Below the pieces are notes generated by a model, which was not told where the DNA came from, did no database searches, and saw only the letters and a program-made list of their open reading frames with translations. A DNA stretch of 12,467 nucleotides, from assembly GCA_003141795.1 (NCBI GenBank), contig PLNO01000168.1, forward strand, positions 1 to 12,467, given 5' to 3'. Position 1 is the first letter of the stretch; each line of letters starts with the position of its first letter. The position numbers and the translations under genes are program-made. Positions 1-6,837 of this stretch are shown piece after piece. Source of the DNA: Spirochaetaceae bacterium. GTDB taxonomy: Bacteria > Spirochaetota > Spirochaetia > SZUA-6 > Fen-1364.

Positions 1-2
1 AG

Positions 3-440
3 GTGTGGGACAAGGTGTTGGCGGTCAACGTCACCGGCATGATGAAGCTGTCCCGCGCGGTCCTTCCTCTCATGCTGCAGCGACAGAGCGGCTCGATCGT
101 GAACGTGGCCTCCGAGGCGGCTTTCCGCGGCTCGGCCGCGGGCGTGGCCTACACCGTCTCGAAGCACGCGGTCGTCGGGCTCACCAAGAGCAGCGCTTTC
201 ATGTACGCGGAACGCGGCATTCGCGTCAACGCAGTGGCACCCGGTCCCGTATTGACCAACATCGGCGCGCGATTCGATTCCCCGCTCGGCGAGGAGCGCA
301 TCAACACCGTCATCGCCGTGGCGCCCGAGGCCGTGGAGGCGGAGGCATTGGCCGCGTCCATCACGTTCCTGCTCAGCGACGACGCGGTGAACATCAACGG
401 CGCGATTCTCCCTTCCGACGGAGGCTGGTCGGTCCAATAA
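3..440 (+). CDS. SDR-family NAD(P)-dependent oxidoreductase, 5'-truncated by window edge
   Basis: This is the C-terminal part (about 145 residues) of a classical short-chain dehydrogenase/reductase, a cytoplasmic NAD(P)-dependent alcohol/carbonyl oxidoreductase. The reading frame is open to the left edge, so the GTG at position 3 is almost certainly internal; the Rossmann TGxxxGIG part, roughly 100 residues, lies outside. Visible SDR hallmarks are the VNVTG segment at the start, the catalytic Ser in NVAS (residue 37 of the visible part), and the YxxxK pair in YTVSKHA (Tyr50, Lys54) exactly 13 residues later. The RVNAVAPGPVLT segment after the active site and the GAILPSDGG end typical of FabG-like SDRs are also present. 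The substrate cannot be read from the sequence. The gene ends 37 bp before a same-strand TetR-family regulator, which may control it. Family assignment is secure; specific function is not. Confidence 0.93.
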   Translation: MWDKVLAVNVTGMMKLSRAVLPLMLQRQSGSIVNVASEAAFRGSAAGVAYTVSKHAVVGLTKSSAFMYAERGIRVNAVAPGPVLTNIGARFDSPLGEERINTVIAVAPEAVEAEALAASITFLLSDDAVNINGAILPSDGGWSVQ

Positions 441-467
441 CGTGACATTGCTTCCTGTTCCACGTTA
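438..467. promoter_or_regulatory. Inverted repeat, candidate TetR-family operator
   Basis: A perfect 7-bp inverted repeat, TAACGTG (438-444) and CACGTTA (461-467), is separated by 16 bp. It starts at the SDR stop codon and ends 10 bp before the TetR-family ATG. Arm centres are 23 bp apart, about two helical turns, which suits a dimeric or paired-dimer repressor. The position directly before the regulator gene fits autoregulation. The 16-nt spacer makes a simple terminator hairpin unlikely, and no T-run follows. Binding by the adjacent regulator is inferred. Confidence 0.45.
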
Positions 468-477
468 GTATGGCCGG

Positions 478-1065
478 ATGGCCGACTCGTCGAAGGCGAA
501 ACCGGGCGCACGACCGTACGGGAGAGAAGCAGTCAAGAAGGCCCTCATAGAGGCCGCGGCCCCGCTCATTGCGAAGCACGGCGTCGAGGGGATCACAACG
601 CGCTCCGTCGCGAAGGCGGCCGGCGTCAACCAGGGACTGATCAGCAGGCATTTCGGCAGCAAGGACGCGCTGGTACGTGAGGTCGCGCGATCGCTCGCCA
701 GGCGGCTGTTCGAGGAGTCGCAGGCGCGCCATGACGACATTGCGACGATGCTCGATCGCGGCTTCTCCGGGCAGTCGGGGCAGATCCGTGCGCTCGTGCG
801 CATCCTCCTGGACACCGAAGACCGTCATGCCGTCCTTTTCGATGAAGAGTTCTCCCGCGAGATCCTCCAGTGGCTGCGAAGCCAGGACGGCAACGCCGGC
901 TCGAGAAGCCGTCAGTCTTCCACCGTCAGGCTGTACCTCATCGCCGTCCTCATCCTTGGCGGCGAGGTTGTCGATCCGAGCGTGCGGAGGAGCCTCAAGC
1001 TCAACGAAAAGTCGTTCGAGAGACTGCGGCGCCAGGCCATGAAGCTCGTGCTCACGATAGTGTGA
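478..1065 (+). CDS. TetR/AcrR-family transcriptional regulator
   Basis: This is a 195-residue one-domain-plus-HTH repressor of usual TetR length. The N-terminal DNA-binding domain spans about residues 17-66. The helix-turn-helix reads ITTRSVAKAAGVNQGLISRHF (about 39-59, one residue group longer than quoted motifs) followed by GSKDALV, the strongly conserved TetR end of helix 4. Residues about 70-195 are the helical ligand-binding and dimerisation domain, which is too divergent to suggest a ligand. The ATG at 478 gives a normal N-terminus (a short basic, polar leader before the first helix); no strong Shine-Dalgarno sequence is present. The gene follows the SDR gene on the same strand by 37 bp, across an inverted repeat that may be its operator. 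Regulators in this arrangement often control themselves and the neighbouring oxidoreductase; that is inference here. Confidence 0.93.
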   Translation: MADSSKAKPGARPYGREAVKKALIEAAAPLIAKHGVEGITTRSVAKAAGVNQGLISRHFGSKDALVREVARSLARRLFEESQARHDDIATMLDRGFSGQSGQIRALVRILLDTEDRHAVLFDEEFSREILQWLRSQDGNAGSRSRQSSTVRLYLIAVLILGGEVVDPSVRRSLKLNEKSFERLRRQAMKLVLTIV

Positions 1066-1103
1066 CGCACCGAGGATGAGGCCAGCAGTGGAGGCGCCCA
1101 AAG

Positions 1104-1135
1104 CCGGCAGTCCCCATGAGGGGCTCAAAGGCCGG
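1104..1135 (+). terminator. Nested stem-loop downstream of the TetR gene, possible terminator
   Basis: An outer stem CCGGC (1104-1108)/GCCGG (1131-1135) encloses an inner hairpin AG-T-CCCC (1109-1115), loop ATGA, GGGGCT (1120-1125). It lies 38 bp after the TetR stop. There is no T-tract and the stem carries a 5-nt bulge, so it is at best a weak or factor-assisted terminator. It overlaps the decayed tail of the antisense GntR relic frame. Confidence 0.22.
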
Positions 1136-1141
1136 GTATCG

Positions 1142-1297
1142 AACGTAGCAGCCCTTCCCTTGGACGGAGCGCGAGAACCCCTGGGCCTCCAGCTCGTCGT
1201 AGGCCCGTTTCACCGTGATGACGCTGACGCGGAGGTCCTGCGCCAGGGCTCTGATGGAAGGAAGCTCCTCGCCCGCGGTGCGACGCTCGCATGGCTC
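1142..1297 (-). pseudogene. Relic of a GntR-family (YtrA-like) winged-helix regulator
   Basis: Read on the minus strand, 1270 down to 1142 encodes about 43 residues that match the core of a GntR winged helix: EELPSIRALAQDLRVS, then VITVKRAYDELEAQGF, then VQGKGCYV. These correspond to the recognition region and the wing that in intact proteins sits at about residues 35-75. The frame is closed by TGA at 1300-1298, with no plausible start codon before the homology, so the first helix is missing. After CYV the frame continues with unrelated sequence to a TGA at 1054-1052 and lacks the C-terminal helices of YtrA-type regulators. It is therefore truncated at both ends and should not be functional. 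It lies about 80 bp past the end of the peptide-importer operon on the same strand, so it may be the remains of that operon's regulator or of a lost neighbouring gene. Family call is strong; history is inferred. Confidence 0.72.
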
Positions 1298-1353
1298 TCA
1301 GCGGCCCCGGTCCCTTCCTCGGAGATTTCTCCCCGCACAGTTTCGTGGCTATC

Positions 1354-1365
1354 CCCCGCGCGGGG
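1354..1365. terminator. GC palindrome after the importer operon, weak terminator candidate
   Basis: The 12-bp perfect palindrome CCCCGCGCGGGG lies 10 bp past the stop codon of the last ABC ATPase gene. As RNA it could form only a short GC stem with a tight loop, and no T-run follows on either strand. It is recorded because it is the only symmetric element immediately after the operon. Confidence 0.18.
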
Positions 1366-1375
1366 TCTCCGTTCC

Positions 1376-2353
1376 TCAGGGATCGGCGTCGAGGAGGTGG
1401 CAGGCCACCATCCTTCCGCCACCCACGTCCCGAAGGGCGGGCTCCTCGACGGTGCACCGGGGCATTCTGCTCGGGCAGCGCCCGGCAAATGCGCACCCCG
1501 TCGGGACGTGGATGGGGCTCGGAGGATCACCTTCCATCATTGCGGTCTTTCGCGGCCCCCCGGTCACCTGCGGTATGGCGGCGAGCAGCCCTTGTGAATA
1601 CGGGTGAAGGGGCCCGACGCGGTAGAGGTCCTCACTCGTCGCGGTCTCGACGATCTTCCCGAGGTACATGACGGCGACCCGGTCGGCCACGTGCTCGACG
1701 ACCCTGAGGTCGTGGGCGATGAACAGGACCGAAAGGCCGAGACGCTCCCGCAGGTCGGCCATCATGTTGAGGACCTGGGCTTGAACCGAGACGTCGAGCG
1801 CGGAAACAGGCTCGTCGGCGACGAGGAACTCCGGCTCCACGAGAAGGGCTCGCGCCGTGCCGACCCTCTGGAGCTGGCCGCCGGAGAGCTGCCGGGGCCT
1901 GCGATCGAGCACGTCGGCGGGCAGGCCCACGAGGCTGAGGACCTCCGCGATGCGATCACGGCGTTCCGATCTGCGCGTCCCGTGAAGGGCGAGCACCTCG
2001 GTCAGGGTGGATCGCACGGAGAAGCTCGGGTTGAGAGTTGCGTAGGGGTTCTGGAACACGATCTGCATCCGCGACCGAAGGGGGGCCATCTCCCCGCGCG
2101 AAAGTCGGGTGATGTCCCGGCCGTCGAACCGCACAACGCCCGCGTCGGGGTCGAGGAGCTTGAGGAGGAGCCTTCCGAGCGTCGATTTTCCGCAGCCCGA
2201 TTCGCCGACGAGACCGAGCGTCTCTCCCCGCGCGATCGACAGGCTCACGCCGCGCACCGCGCTGAGCGTCTCGAGCGGCCTGCCGAGCACGGACTTCCGC
2301 CCGGTGGGGAAGCTCTTTGCGAGGCCGACGGCCTCGACGAGGGTCTCTCTCAC
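1376..2353 (-). CDS. Dipeptide/oligopeptide-type ABC transporter ATPase (DppF/OppF-like)
   Basis: This 325-residue cytoplasmic ATPase is the second ATPase of a peptide/nickel-type importer and powers uptake with its partner. Visible are the Walker A GESGCGKST (50-58), the Q-loop VFQNPYATLNP (99-109), the signature LSGGQLQRV (156-164), the Walker B FLVADEP (176-182) and the switch His214 in IAHD. The C-terminal oligopeptide-transporter extension has HPYSQGLL and four cysteines (C287, C293, C300, C318). Cysteines in this extension bind a [4Fe-4S] cluster in the mycobacterial OppD homologue; whether they do so here is inferred. The GTG at 2353 is chosen because it overlaps the previous gene's TGA (GTGA), follows a purine-rich AAGGGGGC, and puts the ABC domain at the correct N-terminal distance. 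The longer frame to 2485 only adds sequence overlapping the preceding gene. Substrate specificity is not readable. Confidence 0.93.
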   Translation of the reverse strand: MRETLVEAVGLAKSFPTGRKSVLGRPLETLSAVRGVSLSIARGETLGLVGESGCGKSTLGRLLLKLLDPDAGVVRFDGRDITRLSRGEMAPLRSRMQIVFQNPYATLNPSFSVRSTLTEVLALHGTRRSERRDRIAEVLSLVGLPADVLDRRPRQLSGGQLQRVGTARALLVEPEFLVADEPVSALDVSVQAQVLNMMADLRERLGLSVLFIAHDLRVVEHVADRVAVMYLGKIVETATSEDLYRVGPLHPYSQGLLAAIPQVTGGPRKTAMMEGDPPSPIHVPTGCAFAGRCPSRMPRCTVEEPALRDVGGGRMVACHLLDADP

Positions 2354-3342
2354 AGTGCCCCCTTCAGCTCGAGGCTTTCGCAACGGGCGCAGGCCGCTTT
2401 CCGATCCGTTCCCCTGTCGAGGAGGGGCGGGGTTTCCCGGTCGCATTCGGCCGCCCGGTAGCGGCAGCGCGGGGCGAACGAGCACGGCGCGAGTGTGTCG
2501 AAGAGCCCGGGCGGCGAGCTTTCGATCGTACGCAGACGACCGCCACGGCTCCCCGGCCTCGGAATGGCCTCGAGGAGGCCCTCCGTGTAGGGGTGTCGCG
2601 GTTGCGCAAGCACCTCGGCTGTCGGGCCGGTTTCGACGATGCGGCCCGCGTACATGACCGCGATGCTGGATGCGTGCTCCGCGACGATCCCCATGTCGTG
2701 CGTGATGAGGAGGACCGACATGCCGAGCTCGGACTTCAACCCGTCGATCAGGGCGAGTATCTGGGCCTGGACGGTGACGTCGAGGGAGGTCGTCGGCTCG
2801 TCCGCGACCATGAGCCGGGGGCCGGCGGCCGCGGCGATGAGGATCATGACGCGCTGGAGCATCCCGCCCGAGAACTCGTGGGGGTACTGGTCAAACCTCC
2901 GCCGGGGGTCGGCGATCCCGACCCTCGTGAACAGATCGAGCGAAGCCGCCTTCGCCTGCTCGCGCGGCATGCCCTTTCGCACGCGGAACACCTCGGCCAC
3001 CTGGTCTCCCACCCGCATCAGGGGGTTGAGCGAGGTCATGGGATCCTGAAAGATCATCGAGATTGCCGAGCCGCGCACCTCGCGCATCTCGCGCTCGGGT
3101 AATGCGAGAAGGTCCCTTCCCTCGAGCAGGACTCTTCCCGAGACCTGCGTGGTCGCCGGGTCGTGGAGCCGCAGGATCGCCCTGGCGCTGACGCTTTTCC
3201 CGCAGCCCGACTCGCCGACAACGGCGAGGGTTTCGCCGGCCCGCACGGCGAAGCTCACGCCGCGCACCGCCCGGGCGGGCCCCTGCTCCGAGTCGAACGT
3301 GACGGAGAGGTTCTCGACGACGAGGAGCTCGGTGGCGCTCAT
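2350..3342 (-). CDS. Dipeptide/oligopeptide-type ABC transporter ATPase (DppD/OppD-like)
   Basis: This 330-residue ATPase is the first of the importer's two ATP-binding subunits. Motifs are Walker A GESGCGKS (43-50), Q-loop MIFQDPMTSLNP (96-107), signature FSGGMLQRV (157-165), Walker B LMVADEP (177-183) and switch His215 in ITHD. The C-terminal extension carries HPYTEGLL (250-257) and the cysteines C287, C293, C300, C318 and C321, in the same spacing as the partner ATPase. The signature begins F-S-G-G rather than L-S-G-G, which is common in DppD/OppD. The ATG at 3342 is chosen over an in-frame start 51 codons upstream because it overlaps the preceding permease stop (ATGA) and begins directly with the beta-strand LLVVENLSVTF. 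The upstream extension is arginine/proline-rich out-of-phase sequence. Translation is probably coupled to both neighbours. Confidence 0.94.
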   Translation of the reverse strand: MSATELLVVENLSVTFDSEQGPARAVRGVSFAVRAGETLAVVGESGCGKSVSARAILRLHDPATTQVSGRVLLEGRDLLALPEREMREVRGSAISMIFQDPMTSLNPLMRVGDQVAEVFRVRKGMPREQAKAASLDLFTRVGIADPRRRFDQYPHEFSGGMLQRVMILIAAAAGPRLMVADEPTTSLDVTVQAQILALIDGLKSELGMSVLLITHDMGIVAEHASSIAVMYAGRIVETGPTAEVLAQPRHPYTEGLLEAIPRPGSRGGRLRTIESSPPGLFDTLAPCSFAPRCRYRAAECDRETPPLLDRGTDRKAACARCESLELKGAL

Positions 3343-4211
3343 CCTCCCCCCCCGGAGCGCTCCAGCCGCGTGCGCAGGCCGTCGCCGAGGAGGTTGAAGG
3401 CGACGACGACGACCATGATGGCAAGCCCCGGCACGATGGCGAGACGGGGCGAGAGGAGGAGGTAGTCCCGCCCCTCGGCGAGCATGGACCCCCAATCCGC
3501 CGTCGGCGGCTGGACCCCGAGGCCGAGGAAGCTCAGGGCTGCGAGGTCGAGGATGGAGTATCCGAAATCGATCGGCGCCTGGACGAGGAGGCGCGGGACC
3601 GTGTTGGGAAGGATGTGGCGGAACATGACGCGGGCATCCGAGTACCCCAGGGCGCGCGCCGCCTCGACGTAGGGCAGCCGCTTCTCAACGAGACACGCGG
3701 AGCGCACGAGACGGGCGATCATCGGAACGTAGACGATGGCAAGAGCGACGACAGCATTGGAGATCCCCCGGCCAAAGGCCGCGACGATGATGAGGGCGAG
3801 AAGAAGCGCGGGAAAGGACAGGAGTATGTCCAGCGTGCGGGAGACCACGAGATCCACCGCACCCTCGAAGTACCCCGCGACAAGACCCAGAACGACGCCG
3901 ACGACAGTGGAGAGGATGACAACGAAGAGCGCGGAGAGGAGCGTCGTGCGGGCCCCGTACAGGAGACGGGAGAACGTGTCCCGTCCGAGCTTGTCGGTCC
4001 CGAGCAGATGCGTGGAGCTTCCCCCGTGAAGGGAGAGAGACATTTCCTGCACGTCGGGCGTGTAGGGCGCGACGACGGGGGCGAGCGCCGCCGCCAGCGT
4101 GACGAGGAGGACGATGATGCCTGCAATGGCGACGACCGCTTTTCCCGAGCCGCGTCGCACGAACCGGGCCGTCATGCTCCCGTGGTCGAAAGTGGCCCTG
4201 CGCCGGCTCAC
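3339..4211 (-). CDS. Dipeptide/oligopeptide-type ABC transporter permease (DppC/OppC-like)
   Basis: This 290-residue inner-membrane permease is the second of the importer's two membrane subunits. A first transmembrane helix (about 25-48) is followed by the OppC/DppC-type periplasmic segment containing LLGTDKLGRDTFSRLLYGAR (69-88), the family hallmark. The binding-protein-dependent permease domain follows, with about five more helices. Its EAA loop reads YVEAARALGYSDARVMFRHI (181-200), the contact site for the ATPases, and LSFLGLGVQPPTADWGSML (226-244) is the second conserved stretch. The GTG at 4211 overlaps the previous stop as GTGA. An internal ATG (residue 13) would also leave the first helix intact and cannot be excluded. 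The C-terminus ends in a run of glycines that overlaps the next gene's ATG. Confidence 0.95.
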   Translation of the reverse strand: MSRRRATFDHGSMTARFVRRGSGKAVVAIAGIIVLLVTLAAALAPVVAPYTPDVQEMSLSLHGGSSTHLLGTDKLGRDTFSRLLYGARTTLLSALFVVILSTVVGVVLGLVAGYFEGAVDLVVSRTLDILLSFPALLLALIIVAAFGRGISNAVVALAIVYVPMIARLVRSACLVEKRLPYVEAARALGYSDARVMFRHILPNTVPRLLVQAPIDFGYSILDLAALSFLGLGVQPPTADWGSMLAEGRDYLLLSPRLAIVPGLAIMVVVVAFNLLGDGLRTRLERSGGGG

Positions 4212-5146
4212 GAGTAGCGTATCCTCGGATCGATGACCGCGTAGAGCACGTCGACGACCAGATTCACGACGAGAAAGAAGGCCACGACAAAGAGGGTCGT
4301 GCCTTGCACCACCGGATAGTCGGCGTTCTGGATTGCGGTGACGAGGAGCCCGCCGACCCCCCCGATGCCGAAGGTGTACTCCACGAGCACGGTGCCGGTA
4401 AGGAGGAACCCGAGCTGGAGGCCGGAGACGGTGACGAGGGGAATCAGGGCGTTGCGAAGGGCATGCTTGAAGACGACCATCCCCCTCGGAAGGCCCTTCA
4501 CGATCGCCGTCTGCACGTAGTTCGATTCCATGGCCTGGATCATTCCGTTCCTCGTTATCCTGAGGCTCTGCGCCACCATGTTGAGGGCGAGCGCGGAGGA
4601 GGGAAGAAGGAGGTAGCGGAAGTTCTCCCAGACATTGGCCCCCGCGCCGATGGACGGGAGCCAGCCGAGGGTGTAGGAGAAGAGGAGCACGCAGAAAAGA
4701 CCGGTGAGAAAAACGGGAGAGGAGAGCCCCGCGAGGCTGAGTATCGACACGATCCGGTCCGCCGCCCGGTCCTTGCGCAGGGCGGCGAAGGTTCCGAGCG
4801 GAACGGAGACGACCAGGGAGAGGACGACGGCCATAGCGATCAGCTGGAGCGTGACGGGCAGCCGCGCCGCGATCATCGCCCCGACATCCTGCTTCAGCTT
4901 GAAGCTCTCCCCCAGGTCACCGCGCAGGGCATTCCCCGCCCAGTAGAGGTACTGGACGGGGAGGGGCTCGGTGAGCCGGTACTTGGCCCGTATCGCCGCG
5001 AGGGTCTCCGCCGAGGTCTGCCTGCCGCCTGCAAGGACGACGGCTGGGTCGCTCGGCGTAAGGTGCGCCATGAGGAACACCACGACGCTCGCGACGATGA
5101 GCACGGGGACGAACTGGAGGAGCCGTCGGGCGACGTAACGTCCCAC
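4208..5146 (-). CDS. Dipeptide/oligopeptide-type ABC transporter permease (DppB/OppB-like)
   Basis: This 312-residue inner-membrane permease begins MGRYVARRLLQFVPVLIVAS, the standard DppB-type start with the first helix at about 9-29. It then has the conserved segment LTPSDPAVVLAGG, YRLTEPLPVQYLYWAGNALRGDLGESF (given here as a description of residues 56-82: the helix linking to the LGxS motif) and the permease domain. The EAA-like cytoplasmic loop lies at about 210-230 (YVQTAIVKGLP, then KHALRNALIP). The end, VDVLYAVIDPRIRYS, is typical. The GTG at 5146 leaves a single nucleotide between it and the TAG of the binding-protein gene, so the two are probably translated together. It forms the translocation path with the following permease. 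Family assignment is secure; the ligand class (peptide, nickel, or other small solute) is not. Confidence 0.95.
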   Translation of the reverse strand: MGRYVARRLLQFVPVLIVASVVVFLMAHLTPSDPAVVLAGGRQTSAETLAAIRAKYRLTEPLPVQYLYWAGNALRGDLGESFKLKQDVGAMIAARLPVTLQLIAMAVVLSLVVSVPLGTFAALRKDRAADRIVSILSLAGLSSPVFLTGLFCVLLFSYTLGWLPSIGAGANVWENFRYLLLPSSALALNMVAQSLRITRNGMIQAMESNYVQTAIVKGLPRGMVVFKHALRNALIPLVTVSGLQLGFLLTGTVLVEYTFGIGGVGGLLVTAIQNADYPVVQGTTLFVVAFFLVVNLVVDVLYAVIDPRIRYS

Positions 5147-5147
5147 G

Positions 5148-6755
5148 CTACTTGCCCAGGTACGCGTTCCTCAGGATCGAGTCCCAGTACCAGATCGGCG
5201 ACAGCGTGTAGCCGCCGAGCTTCTTCGAGGCCGCGAAGAAGATCTTCGGGTGATCGACGAAGACGTAGGGCGCGTCCGCGTTCGCCAGGGTCAGCGCCTG
5301 GATGAGACGATCCGCGCGGAGGGTATCGTCCGCCAGCGTGGACTGCTCGTTCAGGAGGGCGTCGACCTTCTTGTTCGCGTATGCGGCGTAATTCGTGCCC
5401 CCGTCACCCGCGTTCGACGACAGGTAGAAGGGCTGGATGTTCGCCGCTGGATCGGGGTAGTCCGCGCCCCAGCCGCCCATGATGACGTCGTAGTCGCGCT
5501 TGCCCGAGTTCTGCCTCGTGGTGAGCTCCTGGTCGGTCACCTTCTCGATCTCAAGGTCGATCCCGATCGCCTTGAGGTTCTGCTGGAGGGCCTGCGCCGT
5601 GTTGATCCTGAAGCTGTTGGAGTCCGTGACGAGCGTGGCCTTGAATCCCTTGGGGGAGCGGGACTTGGCGAGCGCGGCCTTGGCCTTGGCCAGGCCGAAG
5701 GCGTAGCCCTCGGCCTTGTCCTGGAAGGCCTGCCACTTGTCCTTGCCGAAGGTCCACAACGCGGGGCCCACGGGCTGGTTCTTGGCCGCGACGCCCGTGT
5801 CCTTGACGATGGCGTCCATCACCGCCTGCACGTTGAACGCGTAGATCGCCGCCCTGCGCGCGTTCGCGTCGCTGAACGGACCGCGCTTCGTGTTGAAAGC
5901 GATCCAGTCGTCGGTGAAGCCTTCAACGCCCTGCACCGTCACGCCGCTCATGCCTTCGACGACCGGCACGAGATCGACGGGAAGGGTCGCCGTGGCCGTG
6001 ATCTCACCGGTCTTGAGCCCGGTGACGCGGGTGGCGCTTTCCTCGATGATCTTGAACGTGACCTTGTCGATGAAAGGCCCGTTGGCGGCGTCCCAGTAGT
6101 TCTTGTTCTTTTCCAGGACGATCTCGCTTCCCGCCTTCCATGACTTGTAGACGAACGGTCCGGTGCCCAGGAGCCCGCCGTCCGGCTTGCCGAAGGTCGC
6201 CGCGTGGGCTTCGAAGTACGCCTTGCTGATGACGTGGCCGGCCGTGGTCGCCACCGCGTAGCGCCACTGCGCGTCGGGCTGGCTCAGGGTGACCTTCACC
6301 GTCGAGTCGTCGACCTTCGCGATCTCGGCGACGCTGCCGAACATCCATGCCAGGGGCGAGGCGGTCTTGGGATCGCGCGTCCTGTTGAGGGAGAACACGA
6401 CGTCGTCCGCGGTGAGGGGCGTGCCGTCGGAGAACTTCACGCCCTTCCTGATCGTGTAGAGGTAGGTCTTGGGATCCGGGCTTTCCCACTTCTCGGCGAG
6501 GTTCGGGAGGAGCTCACCTGCGGGGCTGAACTTGAGGAGTCCCTCGGTGATCTCGTTCACAACGGGGTTCGTCGTGAAATCGTAGGCCTGCGAAGGGTCG
6601 AGGGCCACGATGTCGCCGGTGAGGGCGAAGACGACCGACCCGCCTTTCTGCTTGCCCGAGGCGCCTCCTCCTGCGCCGCAGGAGACGAGCGTGAGCGCCG
6701 CCAACGGCACGATGAGGAGGGCCATGAGAAAAGTCGAGCCTCTGCTATTCTTCAT
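5148..6755 (-). CDS. ABC transporter substrate-binding lipoprotein, SBP family 5 (peptide/nickel class)
   Basis: This 535-residue extracytoplasmic binding protein captures the importer's ligand. The N-terminus has a basic start (MKNSRGS), a hydrophobic core and a lipobox LVSC with Cys26 as the predicted lipidation site, then a Gly/Ser/Lys linker. Family-5 marks follow: ALDPSQAYDF and EGLLKFSPAGELLPNLAEKW, then YTIRKGVKFSDGTPLTADDV and, later, GTGPFVYKSWKAGSEIVLEK. The pattern GGWGADYPDPAANIQPF near the C-terminus resembles the ligand-proximal loop of DppA/OppA proteins. The ATG at 6755 is preceded by AAGGAG at 7-nt spacing; the longer frame to 6917 would place 54 residues before the signal peptide and is rejected. 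It is the first gene of the importer operon. Length is normal for the family. Ligand is not assignable by sequence reading. Confidence 0.94.
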   Translation of the reverse strand: MKNSRGSTFLMALLIVPLAALTLVSCGAGGGASGKQKGGSVVFALTGDIVALDPSQAYDFTTNPVVNEITEGLLKFSPAGELLPNLAEKWESPDPKTYLYTIRKGVKFSDGTPLTADDVVFSLNRTRDPKTASPLAWMFGSVAEIAKVDDSTVKVTLSQPDAQWRYAVATTAGHVISKAYFEAHAATFGKPDGGLLGTGPFVYKSWKAGSEIVLEKNKNYWDAANGPFIDKVTFKIIEESATRVTGLKTGEITATATLPVDLVPVVEGMSGVTVQGVEGFTDDWIAFNTKRGPFSDANARRAAIYAFNVQAVMDAIVKDTGVAAKNQPVGPALWTFGKDKWQAFQDKAEGYAFGLAKAKAALAKSRSPKGFKATLVTDSNSFRINTAQALQQNLKAIGIDLEIEKVTDQELTTRQNSGKRDYDVIMGGWGADYPDPAANIQPFYLSSNAGDGGTNYAAYANKKVDALLNEQSTLADDTLRADRLIQALTLANADAPYVFVDHPKIFFAASKKLGGYTLSPIWYWDSILRNAYLGK

Positions 6756-6760
6756 TTTCC

Positions 6761-6784
6761 AGCTCCTTGGAGGATGACCTCCGG
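6761..6784 (-). promoter_or_regulatory. Shine-Dalgarno region of the binding-lipoprotein gene with overlapping symmetric elements
   Basis: On the minus strand a 5-bp stem GGAGG-TCAT-CCTCC (6782-6769) lies immediately before the ribosome binding site AAGGAG. The same CCTCC is complementary to that site, so it could pair either upstream or with the ribosome binding site itself. The second pairing would need a very tight loop. This is a possible but unproven translation-control element. Confidence 0.25.
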
Positions 6785-6807
6785 CGATGTTAGGTGGTGA
6801 CAGGAGT

Positions 6808-6837
6808 GTCATACTATTATGTCGCGTTCCTGTGCAA
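6808..6837 (-). promoter_or_regulatory. Weak sigma70-like promoter candidate for the importer operon
   Basis: On the minus strand TTGCAC (6837-6832) is followed after 18 bp by TATGAC (6813-6808), within the last codons of the RlmN-like gene and 52 bp before the importer ATG. The -10 match is only four of six, so this is a candidate only. Read-through from the upstream gene is an alternative. Confidence 0.28.

Noticed and set aside
394..1128. A 244-codon minus-strand frame opposite the TetR gene
   Set aside because: It is antisense to a clear TetR protein, has no recognisable motif, and reads as arginine-, leucine- and glutamate-rich out-of-phase sequence expected in GC-rich DNA.
3343..3495. 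A 51-residue N-terminal extension of the DppD-like ATPase
   Set aside because: It overlaps the upstream permease out of frame and is Arg/Ala/Pro-rich. The ATGA overlap at 3342-3339 gives a better start.
4304..5305. A 333-codon plus-strand frame opposite the first permease gene
   Set aside because: It is very rich in Glu, Arg, Gly and Asp and is the complement of hydrophobic permease codons. No family features are present and the opposite strand is a confident gene.
5250..6143. A 297-codon plus-strand frame opposite the binding-lipoprotein gene
   Set aside because: It is Val/Arg/Gly-rich with no motif, and is fully covered by the confident minus-strand gene.
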